Shown: in pieces, positions 46,990 to 59,400 of the stretch
Numbering within the stretch: position 1 is the stretch's first letter
How the letters are laid out: each line of letters starts with the position of its first letter
Assembly: GCA_038501625.1 (NCBI GenBank)
Contig: JAZAYU010000174.1
Span: 930,001 to 994,000 of the forward strand
Source of the DNA: Corbicula japonica
Taxonomy: Eukaryota > Mollusca > Bivalvia > Venerida > Cyrenidae
Direction: 5' to 3'
DNA: 64,000 bases
The notes under the pieces: model-generated
What the model was told of the DNA's origin: nothing
What the model saw: the letters and a program-made list of their open reading frames with translations, nothing else
The model's database searches: none
Program-made: the position numbers and the translations under genes

Positions 46990-48960
46990 ACATAATGCAG
47001 TAAAATCTAATAAAATAAAATAAAATAAAAACATTGTTGACAATCAACTGTAAATCAGTTTAAGGTCGCTACCACGCAGATATTATTTATGCCGACGATA
47101 AGAATTTTAAAGACAAACATCAGTATATCAAAGTCAAATCAATTTAGCATTAAACAAAGAGATTTTTGTAAGTTGTCGCAGAAATTTTACAACACTAATA
47201 TATAGCTAGAAGTCGACACCATTTTTAAACGTCATCTTTTAATTATTTTGTTCGCCGACGTTTATGTTCATGTGGGTACATGTAATCAATTAGAACAGAA
47301 TTGATGCGTGTCTTAACTTTGCTTCTACATAAAATAAATATACAACAGATCATATAATATAATGAAACAAGCAGAAAGACTTACAAATCCGGAAATTACT
47401 GAACATAGTTAAAGTTAAAACATCTGGGCTGAGGTTTCTTTTGAATAGCCCATGGAGTTGCATGTGCTTCCATTCCCTTTAAAAGATGAGCCACGAGCTG
47501 TGTGACATTTTATACGAAAACGAATTCGTAATAAATTTCTCCGTTACTTTAATAACGAAATCAAATATACTTATAAAAAAAACCCAAGCATTTTGTATCT
47601 ATAACTACATGTAGGTGATACAAAAAAATCTATATGTTTGCAACCATTTAAAGCTAACGGCTAAACACTGGTTTCTTGCACCAGAAATATGAAAATGCAC
47701 AGATATGGTTATAACACGTTCAATTTTCAATTTCAACCACAATTTTAGAAGTCGTCAATTTGATTCAAGAAAAATCTGCTTTCTTGTTTTTGTAAGAGAT
47801 ACAATACAACAATACAAAATGTACTAGTATATATTATATGCTACAACAACTCAGCAGTACGGATTTGCAATATACATGCGTATATATGTATTTATGGAGA
47901 AAATTCTTGTCCAATATGGTTTTTAAAAACATCTTTTAAATGTGTATAGTTATAATATCGAAATTGTACCTACTTTATATTGCCGGTATTTAAAAACAAT
48001 ATATGAATAGTGATTATTGTCTGAATGCTTAAAATGTACTCTTTCCATCTATACCAAATTTATGAATGTGCATCAAAAATAAAGATATTGAAGATTTTTG
48101 TAGACAGGACAAGACTTGTGTCCATTAGCAAACATTGTAACGAATGGTCTTACTAGGTTGAAATTACAGGCCATATACCTTAATAGTATTATACATTTGC
48201 CTTATCATTGTTACATCAACTCGACATAAGATGCGTTTGGCATATATACAGTTAAACATGTAACTTAATTCATTCAACTGAAGTTCAAAGTGATGTATAG
48301 TAATATGAACTAAGGCACAGCCTCTCTCGGAATCGACAACCGAAAACTAATACAGTAACTACAGTGAACATTGGCTGCTCATTAACATTCTGTTGGTATC
48401 TTCTTAACGTTTTTAATGTCAGGATTATAGCAAATGAATATAACTAAAAACTAATTTCATTCTGTTGTAAAGTTTTATTTTATATTACAGTTTATAGATA
48501 TGGTGAACATAATTGGTACTTTTAAAGCATTAGATATAAAAGTCTGTATTCATATATTATAATGTATACTAGCTGCAAATAAAAAGTTACCACTATTACC
48601 ATTTGCATTGATGTATTGAAACTATTCTTCATCGCAAAATATCACTAGTACATTCTTGCAATTTTGGGTAACTCACTGTCTGATAAATTTACTTAACAAT
48701 TGAAAGTTTCCAATGTTTTCTTTTAAGACAAACTCTGGCGTTTATTTTCTCAACCTTTGAAAATTAAAAAAAATCAACAAAATGGAAACCAGGTAATCTG
48801 AAATTGACAGAATGGTGGCAACTTAGTAATTGTTTCAAATTTCATCATAAGTAAAACTTGAAATTCCTATATAGCTATTCAAATTTAATCAATACTTGGT
48901 ATTGCACAAAGATTTATTTCACAAATAAAATTTAAAAAATCGAAGTAACATTGAACAACT
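46990..48960. other. AT-rich DNA downstream of TRIM-like exon 2
   Basis: TAAAA microsatellite at about 47009-47030 and a MITE relative at 47893-48122. No exon of the TRIM-like gene was recognised. Confidence 0.4.
47893..48122. mobile_element. Diverged copy of the 2761-2980 MITE
   Basis: Ends TCTTGTCCAATATGG and GACAGGACAAGACTTG match the GTCTTGTCCGG ends of the first copy. The interior shares ATACCAAATTTATG against the reverse of the first copy. Confidence 0.55.
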
Positions 48961-49325
48961 CTAACAGGAAATGACAAAAAGTCTCACCAAAAGCTCGAAA
49001 TACACGTAATATTCAACAAAAAACGGCCTCCGAAATGCTGGTTATTTTTTCATAGATTCTCCACCACCAGGCGACTTCCGGAAATCCCAGACGCTTTTAT
49101 TTGGAGCGTTCTGATTAGTCGAACGATTTATGTGCAAAGTATTTCCCGGACTACGTCAATAGTTCTACCAATCAGAACGCTCCGACCAAAAGCGTCGGGG
49201 ATTTCCGGAAGTCGCATTGGGGAGAAGAATCTATGAAAAAAAAACCTGCATATCTTAGGCCGTTTTTTGTTGAATATTACACGTATTTCGAGCCTTTGGT
49301 GAGACTTTTTGACATTTACTGTTAG
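48961..49325. mobile_element. Hairpin MITE, about 365 bp
   Basis: The two halves pair as an imperfect inverted repeat: TGACAAAAAGTCTCACC, GTAATATTCAACAAAAAACG and GACTTCCGGAAATCC on the left have reversed counterparts on the right, centred near 49143. The minus-strand open frame at 49128-49439 is produced by it. Confidence 0.75.
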
Positions 49326-49627
49326 ATCTGTCTCTGTTGCATTGAACCAAACAGCTGTCAGGCTGGAACCCAAGTATTGTAGGAGAAACAGCCTCTCGGA
49401 CGGGGCTAGGGTCTGGAGCCGTTCCTGACCATTATTCAATTATATACACGTATCTTAAACCTACCCTGGCTCAACCTTGCCTGAGTGCGTTGTCTCATGT
49501 ATAGAAATATAAAAAAAAATTTGGAATACGATTTTGACGGTGTATTTACCATATTTTAGTAGAATGGAATAACATAAGTGACTTGACACCATTTTTACAA
49601 AAAAGGGCGTATAAGTAAGGGTTGGCA

Positions 49628-50420
49628 GGGGGGGGGGGCTGGTCAAGCGCCAGTGGTTCTGTCAGTGTATGAAGTTTGAGTAAAATCCCTCTAGTAGTTT
49701 TGGAGTTATGCTACGAACAAAATTTATCAAGTAAATCTGATAAAGGGGAATACTCTAAAAAATAGGCAAGGTAGAGTTATTGGACTTGCATACTGCACGA
49801 CCTACCAATGTGCTCTGTCAGTATATGAAATTTGAATAAAATCCCTCAAGTAGTTTTGGAGTTATGCTCCGGACAAAATTTATCAAGTAATTCTGATAAA
49901 GGGGAATAACTCTAAAATACGGAAGGTAGAGTTATTGTTCTTGCACACTGCACTACATACCAATGTGCTCCGTCAGTGTAAGAAGTTTGAATAAAATCCC
50001 TCAAGTAGTTTTGGATTTATGCTCTGAACAAAATTTATCAAGTAATTCTAATAAAGGGGAATAACTCTAAAAAAAGCAAGGTATAGTTATTGTTCTTTCA
50101 CACTGCACTACCTACCAATGTGCTCTGTCTGTGTATGAAGTTTGAATAAAATCCCTCTGGTAGTTTTGGAGTTATGCTACGAACAAAATTCACCAAGTAA
50201 TTCTGATAAAGGGGAATAACTTTAAAAATAGGCAAGGTAGAGATGTTGGACTTGCAGACTTCACTACCTACCAATGTGCTCTGTCAGTGCATAAAGTTTG
50301 AATAAAATCCCTTAAGTAATTTTGGAGTTATGCTCCGGACAAATTTTTTTCGGACGGATGCACAGACGCACGGACGAAGGGCATTTCTAATATTCCCCTA
50401 GTCTTCGGCTGGGGGATAAA
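49628..50420. mobile_element. Second tandem-core element, units of about 155 bp plus CGGA tract
   Basis: G-run at 49628-49639, then about 4.5 units starting near CTGTCAGTGTATGAAGTTTG (49659, 49816, 49973, 50127, 50283). It ends with CGGACGGATGCACAGACGCA and CTAGTCTTCGGCTGGGGGAT. Same architecture as 32313-33428 but in reverse orientation and with different unit sequence. Confidence 0.75.
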
Positions 50421-50679
50421 AAGTAAAATATTTGTCAACTGAACTCTGTACAACTTAAACAAATGTGTCCTAGGTATGCAATGCTCAAGAACTTATGCAA
50501 AAATAACAATTTTGTCAACATTACTTACACATTACTCATACAAAAATGCATCCAAGAACATATGCAAAGTTAACAGTTTGTGTCAACATTTCTGACACAT
50601 AAGTCATACAAAAATGTGTAATAGGGATGCAATACTCAAGAGCACATGTAAAATATATTTTATTTCATTAGGTTATTTC

Positions 50680-53280
50680 TGACCAAAATGCGACCAGTGC
50701 AGATCCTGCTCAGATGACACTGATGTGTCTGCTGATCTGGATCTGTAGACGCTGGTCGCACATGGGTATTAATGGAGGAAAGGGTTAAAAACAATGAAAT
50801 ACCATTTTTTTTTACATTTTCACAAATGTGTTTTCTATCTGTTAAGAAGCATTTAACTAAGATACCCCTCTTTCTGTACCAATCAGATGGTACATGGTGA
50901 GCGTGTGATTTTTTGTAGTATTTCCAATTGTCATTTTATTATACTCTTCCACACACACGCACATTGAGTCTGAATTCTTCATGTAATATCTTTCAGAGCA
51001 TTACAACAAAGCATTATGTTGGTATGTTCAATGCAGAGTAAGTTTTTTTATGACTTGTGTAGGCTGTCTGTGAATTAATCTGTCAGTCTGTGGTGATATG
51101 TTGTCCAACAATTGCAGTGGAAGATCTGGCCACATGAAAACAATTTAACAGCAAAATAATGAGAATCCTGGGATAGAAGTCAAATTCTTCAAAGAAGACC
51201 TTGGATGTTCATAAACAACCTAAAGTTTTAAAACACAGCATCGCCCATAAAAAGTTGCTGAATAGTTGTTTGGTTCTTTCCAACCACTTATGAGAATTAA
51301 TGATACATTACCCATTAATTCATTTAGTTTTTGCAGATTTTCTTTGTTGACACTTTTATGTTCCAACTTGTGATGAAGAAATTCAAGAATACAGTGGAGG
51401 CTTGTCAAATCATGCTGCAGACAGCTGAAGTTGCAGACTGGCTGAAAAAGTAAAATATTAATATTAATGATGAACCACAGTTATGTTACACTGAATAATG
51501 TTCACCTGTAGTGCACATATAGAAATACAAAAATAACTTTAAAAAAAAGATCTATCATTGAAAAATTATTCAGATACAATGGTATTTAGAATGGTGAAAG
51601 ATTTTAGATGTGTTAAGGAAATTTATGAGCTACAATACTATGTTTATTATTAAAAAAAGAATTTTAATAAAAATAAAACCATAAACCTACAAGATTACTT
51701 TTGTTTGCATCATGCCAGTCTTAAAATAGACACTTCATTGTGATACTGCTGTCAAAGCTGCACTAACTCATGATTGACTGTGTCATCTTTCTAGCATAAC
51801 CTGGACCTGAAATATGACAGGAAGTGTTACCAGTTGAGAAATTATTAATCTTGTAAACATTAAATTTAACATTTTACTCCAGATAATATGCCTTTTATCA
51901 CATGGGCTACCAGTATAGATCCTGATCAGCTACCACATCTGTGTCATATGATCTGGATCTAAACTGTTAACGATTTGCCAGAAATAACCTGAAGAATCTA
52001 AATGCAAGCTGTTACGTTCTGATGAGACAGAATGGTTTAAGATTTAGTCTATATCTGATGGCTTTCATTTGGGTATGGAAAGCATTTGGGTTGTTTAAAG
52101 TCTTTGAAGCCCAGTAGCTTCACTTTTGAAGCCCAGTGGCTTCACTTGGGTATGTAAAATAGTTTAGGTTATTGCCGACCTGGATGTAAACTGTTTGCAC
52201 ACACAATAATGGTGCAACTATGGAGGAATGGTTAAAACACGGTTTTGTTGTGCAAACAATTCAAACTTAAAGTGCAAGTATTCTGTTATTTAATTGCTAT
52301 TAATGCTAATTCTCTCCTTGGAAAACACAGCTTCGCCGTGCCTGCTTTTGAATTGTTACAGTTGCCAAATGGTTCCTGTTGCAAGTAATTGTTGAAATTA
52401 ATCTGCAATCAGAGCTGGACAAATTTTGTTTTTGGTAACTAGTCCAGAACTAGCTGGGTAAACATTTCAGCTAGTCCCACTAGAGCAAATAAGCGAATTC
52501 TGATTTGTCAGTATTTACAGTAAAGAAAGAAACAGGAAATTTAATAGGAAGTGTTTCATGGGGGCTTGATATTGTTAAAACAGATTTCAAAACATTTTAT
52601 TTTGTAATAAACTTATTTCTGTTGTAAAACATGATATGCACGTGGTGCTAAAATAGAATATTTTGAGATTGTGTGATAAAATTTTCAGCTTGTTCAGGGC
52701 GTCGGGCTAGTGGGTTTGTCCAGCCCAGGCAATTGCTGTCTCAACATGCATTTCTCTCCTTGGAAAACACGGTTTCGCCGTGCCCACTTTAAAATTGTTA
52801 CAGTTGCCAAGTGGCTAGTGTTGCAAGTTATTGTTGAAATTTATCGCTGTCTCGACATGCAATAAAAACTGTTGCAATATAAATCCAGAGCAGGTGGCAC
52901 ATCTCTGCCATCTGATGAGGATTCTGCACAGGTCACTGTTAAGTTACTATGTCTCTATGATGTGGAGATAATGATAAGAACTACAGGTTGTGTTCTAACT
53001 ACGATTTAATATAGATCTTTATTCTAAGAGTGTGGGTACTAACTGACCCTGTGATAAGGCATGCACAGCTTCTTATATGTGATAGGGTAGACAACTCTGT
53101 ACTACCAGATACCATTACAGTCACATTTTTGTCAGAATTAACCTAATGAATAAAAAAGCAAACAGTCTAGATCCTGATCAGATGGCACAGATGTGCAGGC
53201 AGATCTGGATATTAACTACTCCACACACAACAATGGTGTATCTATCATGGAGGAAAGGATGAAAACTTAATCAAACCTGG
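50680..53280. repeat. Scattered copies of a palindromic GATCCTGATCAGAT repeat
   Basis: 50688-50762 has inverted ends TGCGACCAG and CTGGTCGCA. Related pieces lie near 51910-51985 and 53160-53270 (GATCCTGATCAGATGGCACA, ATCTGGAT). No gene seen between them. Confidence 0.55.
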
Positions 53281-53710
53281 AATAGCTGTGCAAAGAATTC
53301 AAACTTAAACAGCAAGTGTTCAGTTTTTCATAGCAAATTCTTTTCTCATAAAACACGGCTTTGCCGTGCCTGCTTTAAAATTTTCACAGTTGCCAAGTGG
53401 TTCCTGTTGCAAGTAATTGTTGAAATTTATCTGTAATTTCTGTCTCAACATGCATTAAAATTTTCTCTCCTTGGAAAACATGGCTTTGCCGTGCCCGCTT
53501 TAAAATTGTTACAGTTACCAAGTGTTTCCTGTTGCAAGTAATTGTTGAAATTTATCTGTAATTTCTGTCGCAACATGCATTTCTCTTTGGAAAACACGGC
53601 TTTGCCGTGCCCGCTTTAAAATTGTTACAGTTTCCAAGTGGTTTGTGTTGCAAGTTATTGTTGAAATTTATCTGCAATTGGTGTCTCAACTTGCAATAAA
53701 AACTGTTAGG
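52310..53710. repeat. Repeat unit of about 120 bp with ACGGCTTTGCCGT palindrome, five copies
   Basis: Each copy starts CTCCTTGGAAAACACGGCTT and includes GCCGTGCCCGCTTTAAAATT, GTTACAGTTGCCAAGTGG and TTGCAAGTAATTGTTGAAAT. Three lie head to tail (about 53335, 53465, 53580) and two stand alone (about 52313 and 52755). Confidence 0.8.
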
Positions 53711-53932
53711 CTAAAATATCAAGATATTTTCTTTGCTATGCCTTAGCATGACTACAAATAACTAATGCTTCACTTTTTTCCGCCGTTACTGGAGGTCTAT
53801 CTACTATTCTGGGTGTATTTATTTTTAAACTGAGTCAGTGAGTGAAGTATTGATCAGTGTTGATTGTTCAAAACGATTTCTAAAATTAAAAAAAAATCAT
53901 TCGTCTCTTGTGACATTTCAAACAAACAAAAC

Positions 53933-55142
53933 CACAGACACTTGTTTAGGGGTCATTTACTGGCCCTATATGCCTATAGAGCTATATAGACCTATATATA
54001 GGCTTACAGGTCTCTAGATCCAAAAGTGGGCAATTTCAGGAAATAAACAGATGATCTACAGCATGAAATACAACTACAATCACTTAGAACACAAAATATC
54101 CCAGTTTGAAAAAAATACCCGTTCACCTATAATTAACCAGAGTAAAGATTCCAAACTTCCCATTTCACGATAAAAAGTACATTCAAAAGACTACATCGAT
54201 TTCAAAGACAAAATCGTAACTTACCGAACAAGTATTGATCGCCGTTGATAGATTATCTATTAATCTCTCCGATGACACCAGTAACTAAACATAACTCCCC
54301 ATATTAACGGAAGAAAATCCAATTTTTTATCACAGCCCCCCGAACTTTTCACCTTCGTCTTGGCGGTATCTGTTCTTTTCCGAAATTATGCAAATTACGT
54401 CATTTCCGGTAACGCCCATAGTTTCAAAAAATGAGTAAATTAAAAAAAATTGAAGAAATTATTTGACAATCGTTTGAAACAAACCTTAAAAATAACAAGC
54501 AATCTCGGTAAGTGTCTGTTGTTTTGATGGTCAACATTCTATTTACTTGATTTTTATTTAAATTACATATTGTACGTACAGGAAACATACCGACGTTTTG
54601 CGGACGTTCAGAATTTTCCACCAAATTTAACGGTTTTTTGAACCCGGCTCTAATGCGCAGCCAAGTCGTTTATCAAATAAACCGGAATCCATCGGAAAAG
54701 AACAGATATCGTCAAGACGAAGGTGAAAAGTTCGGGGGGCTGTGATAAAAAATTGGATTTTCTTCCGTTAATATGGGGAGTTATGTTTAGTTACTGGTGT
54801 CATCGGAGAGATTAATAGATAATCTATCAACGGCGATCAATACTTGTTCGGTAAGTTACGATTTTGTCTTTGAAATCGATGTAGTCTTTTGAATGTACTT
54901 TTTATCGTGAAATGGGAAGTTTGGAATCTTTACTCTGGTTAATTATAGGTGAACGGGTATTTTTTTCAAACTGGGATATTTTGTGTTCTAAGTGATTGTA
55001 GTTGTATTTCATGCTGTAGATCATCTGTTTATTTCCTGAAATTGCCCACTTTTGGATCTAGAGACCTGTAAGCCTATATATAGGTCTATATAGCTCTATA
55101 GGCATATAGGGCCAGTAAATGACCCCTAAACAAGTGTCTGTG
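53933..55142. mobile_element. Foldback element, 451-bp near-identical arms, 8-bp target duplication
   Basis: 53933-54383 and 54692-55142 are inverted copies with the same pairing sum (109075) at both ends, so no net indel, and I saw only about two mismatches, near the inner end. A 308-bp spacer separates them. Flanks are exact 8-bp repeats AACAAAAC (53925-53932 and 55143-55150). An 8-bp duplication fits hAT-type insertion. Termini read CACAGACACTTG. No transposase. The frames at 54424-54624, 55058-55357 and 55119-55340 are artefacts. Confidence 0.92.
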
Positions 55143-55560
55143 AACAAAACCAAGCGAAAGTTTCTTACACTGTTCGTTTCAACTACTATCTGTTTATTCG
55201 CAGCAACAAATCCATTTTCGATCGGAAATGCCATCTTTAGTCTAAATTCTCTTCTCAAGACAGCCATGCATGCCATAAATAATTCCAGTGTGACACCGTT
55301 AACGTCACGTTGGGATAGAAATAAGACAAATACAAAATAATTACCGTAAGACAGCAACTACGCGAAAGGTCTGCTGTCAATATCCACTACGGGTAGGGTT
55401 CTTAATTTGGTACCGGATCATCTTTAACTTGATAGATGAGGCCACTTCGAGTTTACGTTCATTATCCATCTAAGGAAGAAGACCATTTTTTAACTGAATC
55501 GAGAAACAAAATGGCTGCTTTTCAGTTTTAAAATCCGGAAGCAAGCAATCTGGATGAAAG

Positions 55561-55823
55561 TCATATTGGGGCGCGCCACGGGAAAAGGTACCTTCGGTCA
55601 TATTTTGTGACATTTTAGTTGTTACTATATATAGAAAGAACTAACAACCCTCCTTAGTTTCTCATAACTAGCATGTGCTTCTCTTACACATTTTGACAAT
55701 AAAATGATAATTTTAACGCAAAATGCATAATAATTGATGTCGTCTGTTCGACTTAATGACGTCATTTCAATGATTAACGTCAACTCTCCGAATGTACTTT
55801 TTCCCGTGACGCGCCCCATATTG
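55561..55823. mobile_element. MITE of about 260 bp with GGGGCGCG-containing inverted ends
   Basis: CATATTGGGGCGCGCCACGG (left) is mirrored by CCGTGACGCGCCCCATATTG (right), followed inward by GGAAAAGGTACCTT against the reverse of AATGTACTTTTTCC. The frame at 55625-55819 (minus) comes from it. Confidence 0.75.
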
Positions 55824-55898
55824 TCCAGTCAGATTTTGCAAACCGGAAGATAAGGTCTCAAAGTTCCTTGGTATAGCGTTTTGCTCATGCGCAATACC

Positions 55899-55965
55899 GT
55901 AATCGGAATCGACACGATTTCGACGCGCTTTGCGCGTCGAAATCGTAGGGTCGATTCCGTATTAT
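55899..55965. other. Strong GC-rich snapback palindrome
   Basis: GGAATCGACACGATTTCGAC on the left pairs with GTCGAAATCGTAGGGTCGAT on the right around GCGCTTTGCGC. Only a few bases are unpaired. Confidence 0.8.
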
Positions 55966-56444
55966 TACATGGAGAATAGTTTTTTTTTGACTCTGCGATT
56001 ATAACCGCACGATGACAAAGGATATATGCAAATATGACTATTTCTATTATTAAAGTAGTTTGCTTTTAATTTCTTTATTTCTAATTGTTCGCCAATAGTA
56101 ATCAATTAAAACAGGCGCCGCATTTACTGAAAACGAAAACGAAAATAAGAACTGCATGTGACCTGAACAGTCGGTTTGCTGTTTACTGTTTTTAGATTAG
56201 ACTTACTGTTACACATTTCAAAACTCATTTCGCATATCATCAAACAAGGAAAAAAGTAATTGATGGGTAAACAAAAAATTCATAAACGAATGAGGTTTCT
56301 GTCTTCTCGTATGTTACCAGTTATGTTATAAGAATTATGCAGATTTTCTATACAATAAAGAGTATTCGACCCTTTAGGTTTTGTTTCTGAAAACAAAAGT
56401 TTAAGCATGGTTTGAGTAACGTTCTTTTCTTCTTATCATTAAAG

Positions 56445-59400
56445 AGAATACGGCGCAGTCGGAGAAAGAAGGGCGTCTATGTACATTAGAAATGACAGGC
56501 CCGTCGGATATTATTTGTGAACGGGAACGAGAGTATATTGAGATGTATTTTGAAAACAAAAGATCCAGAGGAGGGCCAGTTAAGGAAATCAAGTTTAAAG
56601 ATAATGTTTGTTATGTGACCTTTGAATCAGAAGAAGGTAATTCCTTTTCGTTGATGAGCTTGAAAAAGTTAAATCGTATTCATGTTTCTAAAACATTAAG
56701 TGTGTAATATTTAATTAGTACTACTGTTTTAGAAATAAGATTTATGTCGCATCTACTGTTACTGGATAATTATTAATACTCGTGAAGAATTAAATTTTCC
56801 AAATCAAAACATGGATGCCAACAATTTAAAAGTTTGTGTTTACAATGGAGACCGGCAGTATGACATACTTCAGCTTATATACATAAAACATAATAATGTA
56901 AACAATATTGCCTAATGTGGTTAATAATAGTATTTTACTTGTAATATGCAGTTTTACATATCGTCGGCCTAATATCAAAACCTCGTATCTACCAAATTTT
57001 CAGAAAATCACTTTTTTGCACCGCGGGAATACAGAAAATCTAGCGCGAAATCTGTCAAAATCTCGCACCTCTAAGCCAATAGGAAAGGATCAAGATAGTC
57101 ATTTGTTAAAATATCGTATTCAAATTAGTGGATATTTCATAGGTTCAAAACCTCGTATTTTATCAGACTTTTTTATTTGACGTTGTGATTGTTGGTTTAC
57201 CACACCGTTAAATATTTACACTTAAATCAATTGTTAAAAGAAAACCGGTCGGATTTGTAGCATGTTTTGTTAATATTGTTGCAAAAAGGCTCATCCAAAT
57301 TAGCTAATTTGCTGCTATAAAAATGTGAAATATGCATATCAGGAATCAACACATCCAGAAAGCACAGCCTTTCCATGCAGCAAAAAGTAGAGGAAAAGAG
57401 AGCATCTGTTTATAAGAAGATTTAAATAAGACACCACAAACAATTAACGAAAAAGAGAATTCCTGGGGTTTCCCCCTTAGAACGATCAGTAGCAAAACAA
57501 TTTGCCATGGGGCGGTTAAATCAGGATCTAGGTTGAACCAACCTCAGACTTGCTCATAACAAGTTCTCAAATGAACAAACAAGTACAAAAGTTAAAGTTG
57601 TAATTTTACTTGGTCAACGGTTTGCTGAATATTTGATTCGATATCTCACCGACTGAGTTTAAGTTAGTTTGTTGTTTAGCTGTTCTTTAACTGTTTTGGT
57701 TTTAATAGAAATTGACAGATTTTCAGATTGACTATTTGCGTTGGTCTCCGTTCAGCAAAATGTGGGTCCATATTTTTGAAACTACTTCAGATAACACCAA
57801 ACTTGAAATAAATATTCACCATCAAAATGTGCATCATTATCAACAACACACATAACCCTAATACAAATACTTTTCAAGATATGCCCCCTTTGCACGTAAA
57901 TTTTGTGTTAAAGATAATATACACATGGTTTCATAACTTAAAAACTACTTATATATCTAAATGAAACTTGTTATATGAATTCACCATCAAATCCACAAAT
58001 TAACCAACAACTTCAAGACCCATAACTCTAATAATTGAAATCGGTCTGATAAGGAGAAAGTGGAAAAAAAGTGTTGTACTGCAGATTTTCTGAAAATTTC
58101 GACGACTTGATTTTCCCATTTGACGCGCAATTCAGACGAAGTTTGAAACTCGAGGGCGCTGAAGTCGTCTCAGTCGCCCTCCCGGCCAATCCCTGTCAAG
58201 ACCCATAACTCAAATATTTTTAAAATATGTCTCATTGTCACTTAATTTTCTGTTCACAACAATATGCACTTGGCCAATAATTTTGAAACTACTTGGGATA
58301 TTACTGTAACATTGAAACTTGGAATTAACATTCACCAATAAAATATACACCATTGTCAACAAGACCCATAATTCACTTTCTAATCTGTCCCTTTTCACTC
58401 AGATTTTGTGTTTTCCAAAGTATGCACTTGGTCCATAACTTTGAAACTACTCCACATATAAAATTGAAACTTTGAATATATATATGTATTCACTATTATA
58501 ATAATCTTCACAAAACCATCAAGACCCATAACTTTGCTACAATTATTTTAAAACTATTTCACTTAGATTTTATCTTAAAGTTTATTTGCACTTGGTCCAT
58601 AACTCTGGAACTAATACAGGTATCAACTTCAAACTTGAAACACAACATCATAATCTACATAACTTTCACCAACACCTACACTAATTTTAAGGTTATGCCT
58701 ATATTTTCATTAGTTTACTTTATACTTTTCATTCGGTAACATTACTTAAATGATTGATATGGAACTGAAAATAAATGTCCCAAATCATTACCTTTTTCAT
58801 TTCTAACAAACTCTGCAACTCTTCCAAAATATTTTATATTCATTCCCCTTTTCAGTTCATTTTTCATTCCCCCTTGTCACATTATTATTTATCCTATCAT
58901 TCACTTGTTAATATTTATCCTGTTGGAACAAAAATGTTGAGCCATAGTTTTTCTTTCAATATCAAATTGCATTTATTCAAACAAATGGAATAGTCGAGAT
59001 TTCTGTCTTCTCTGACAGATCTTTTTCTATTAAATATCATATTGTTTGCCAAACTCCGCCAATTTAGTTTTGTTCAATATGCTAAAGAGCAAAGGCGCCC
59101 CGGATAGCTATTTTGCAGTAACTTGCAGTATCGTACTACCGTTCGTTATTCATGATTGTTTCAGTGTTATTCGTAATTCGTAATTGGTTTTTATAAAATA
59201 AAGATGTTAAATCCTTTAACGGTATATTGTTCTGGTGGTTACCCCAATGAATATTACTCCAAGGAAATGAGACAAAAATAAAAAGTCACTTTTATTGGAT
59301 TCGAACATCTAATATTTTGCTTCATAGCCCGAGATCTTATCCACTGAGCTATTGCGTCGTGACTAAATGTAAAATACAAGTTAAAATGTACCAGTTTTAC

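Noticed and set aside
55058..55357. Overlapping frames 55058-55357 minus and 55119-55340 plus as a gene
   Set aside because: They start inside the foldback arm and run into unique DNA with no motif or splice context.
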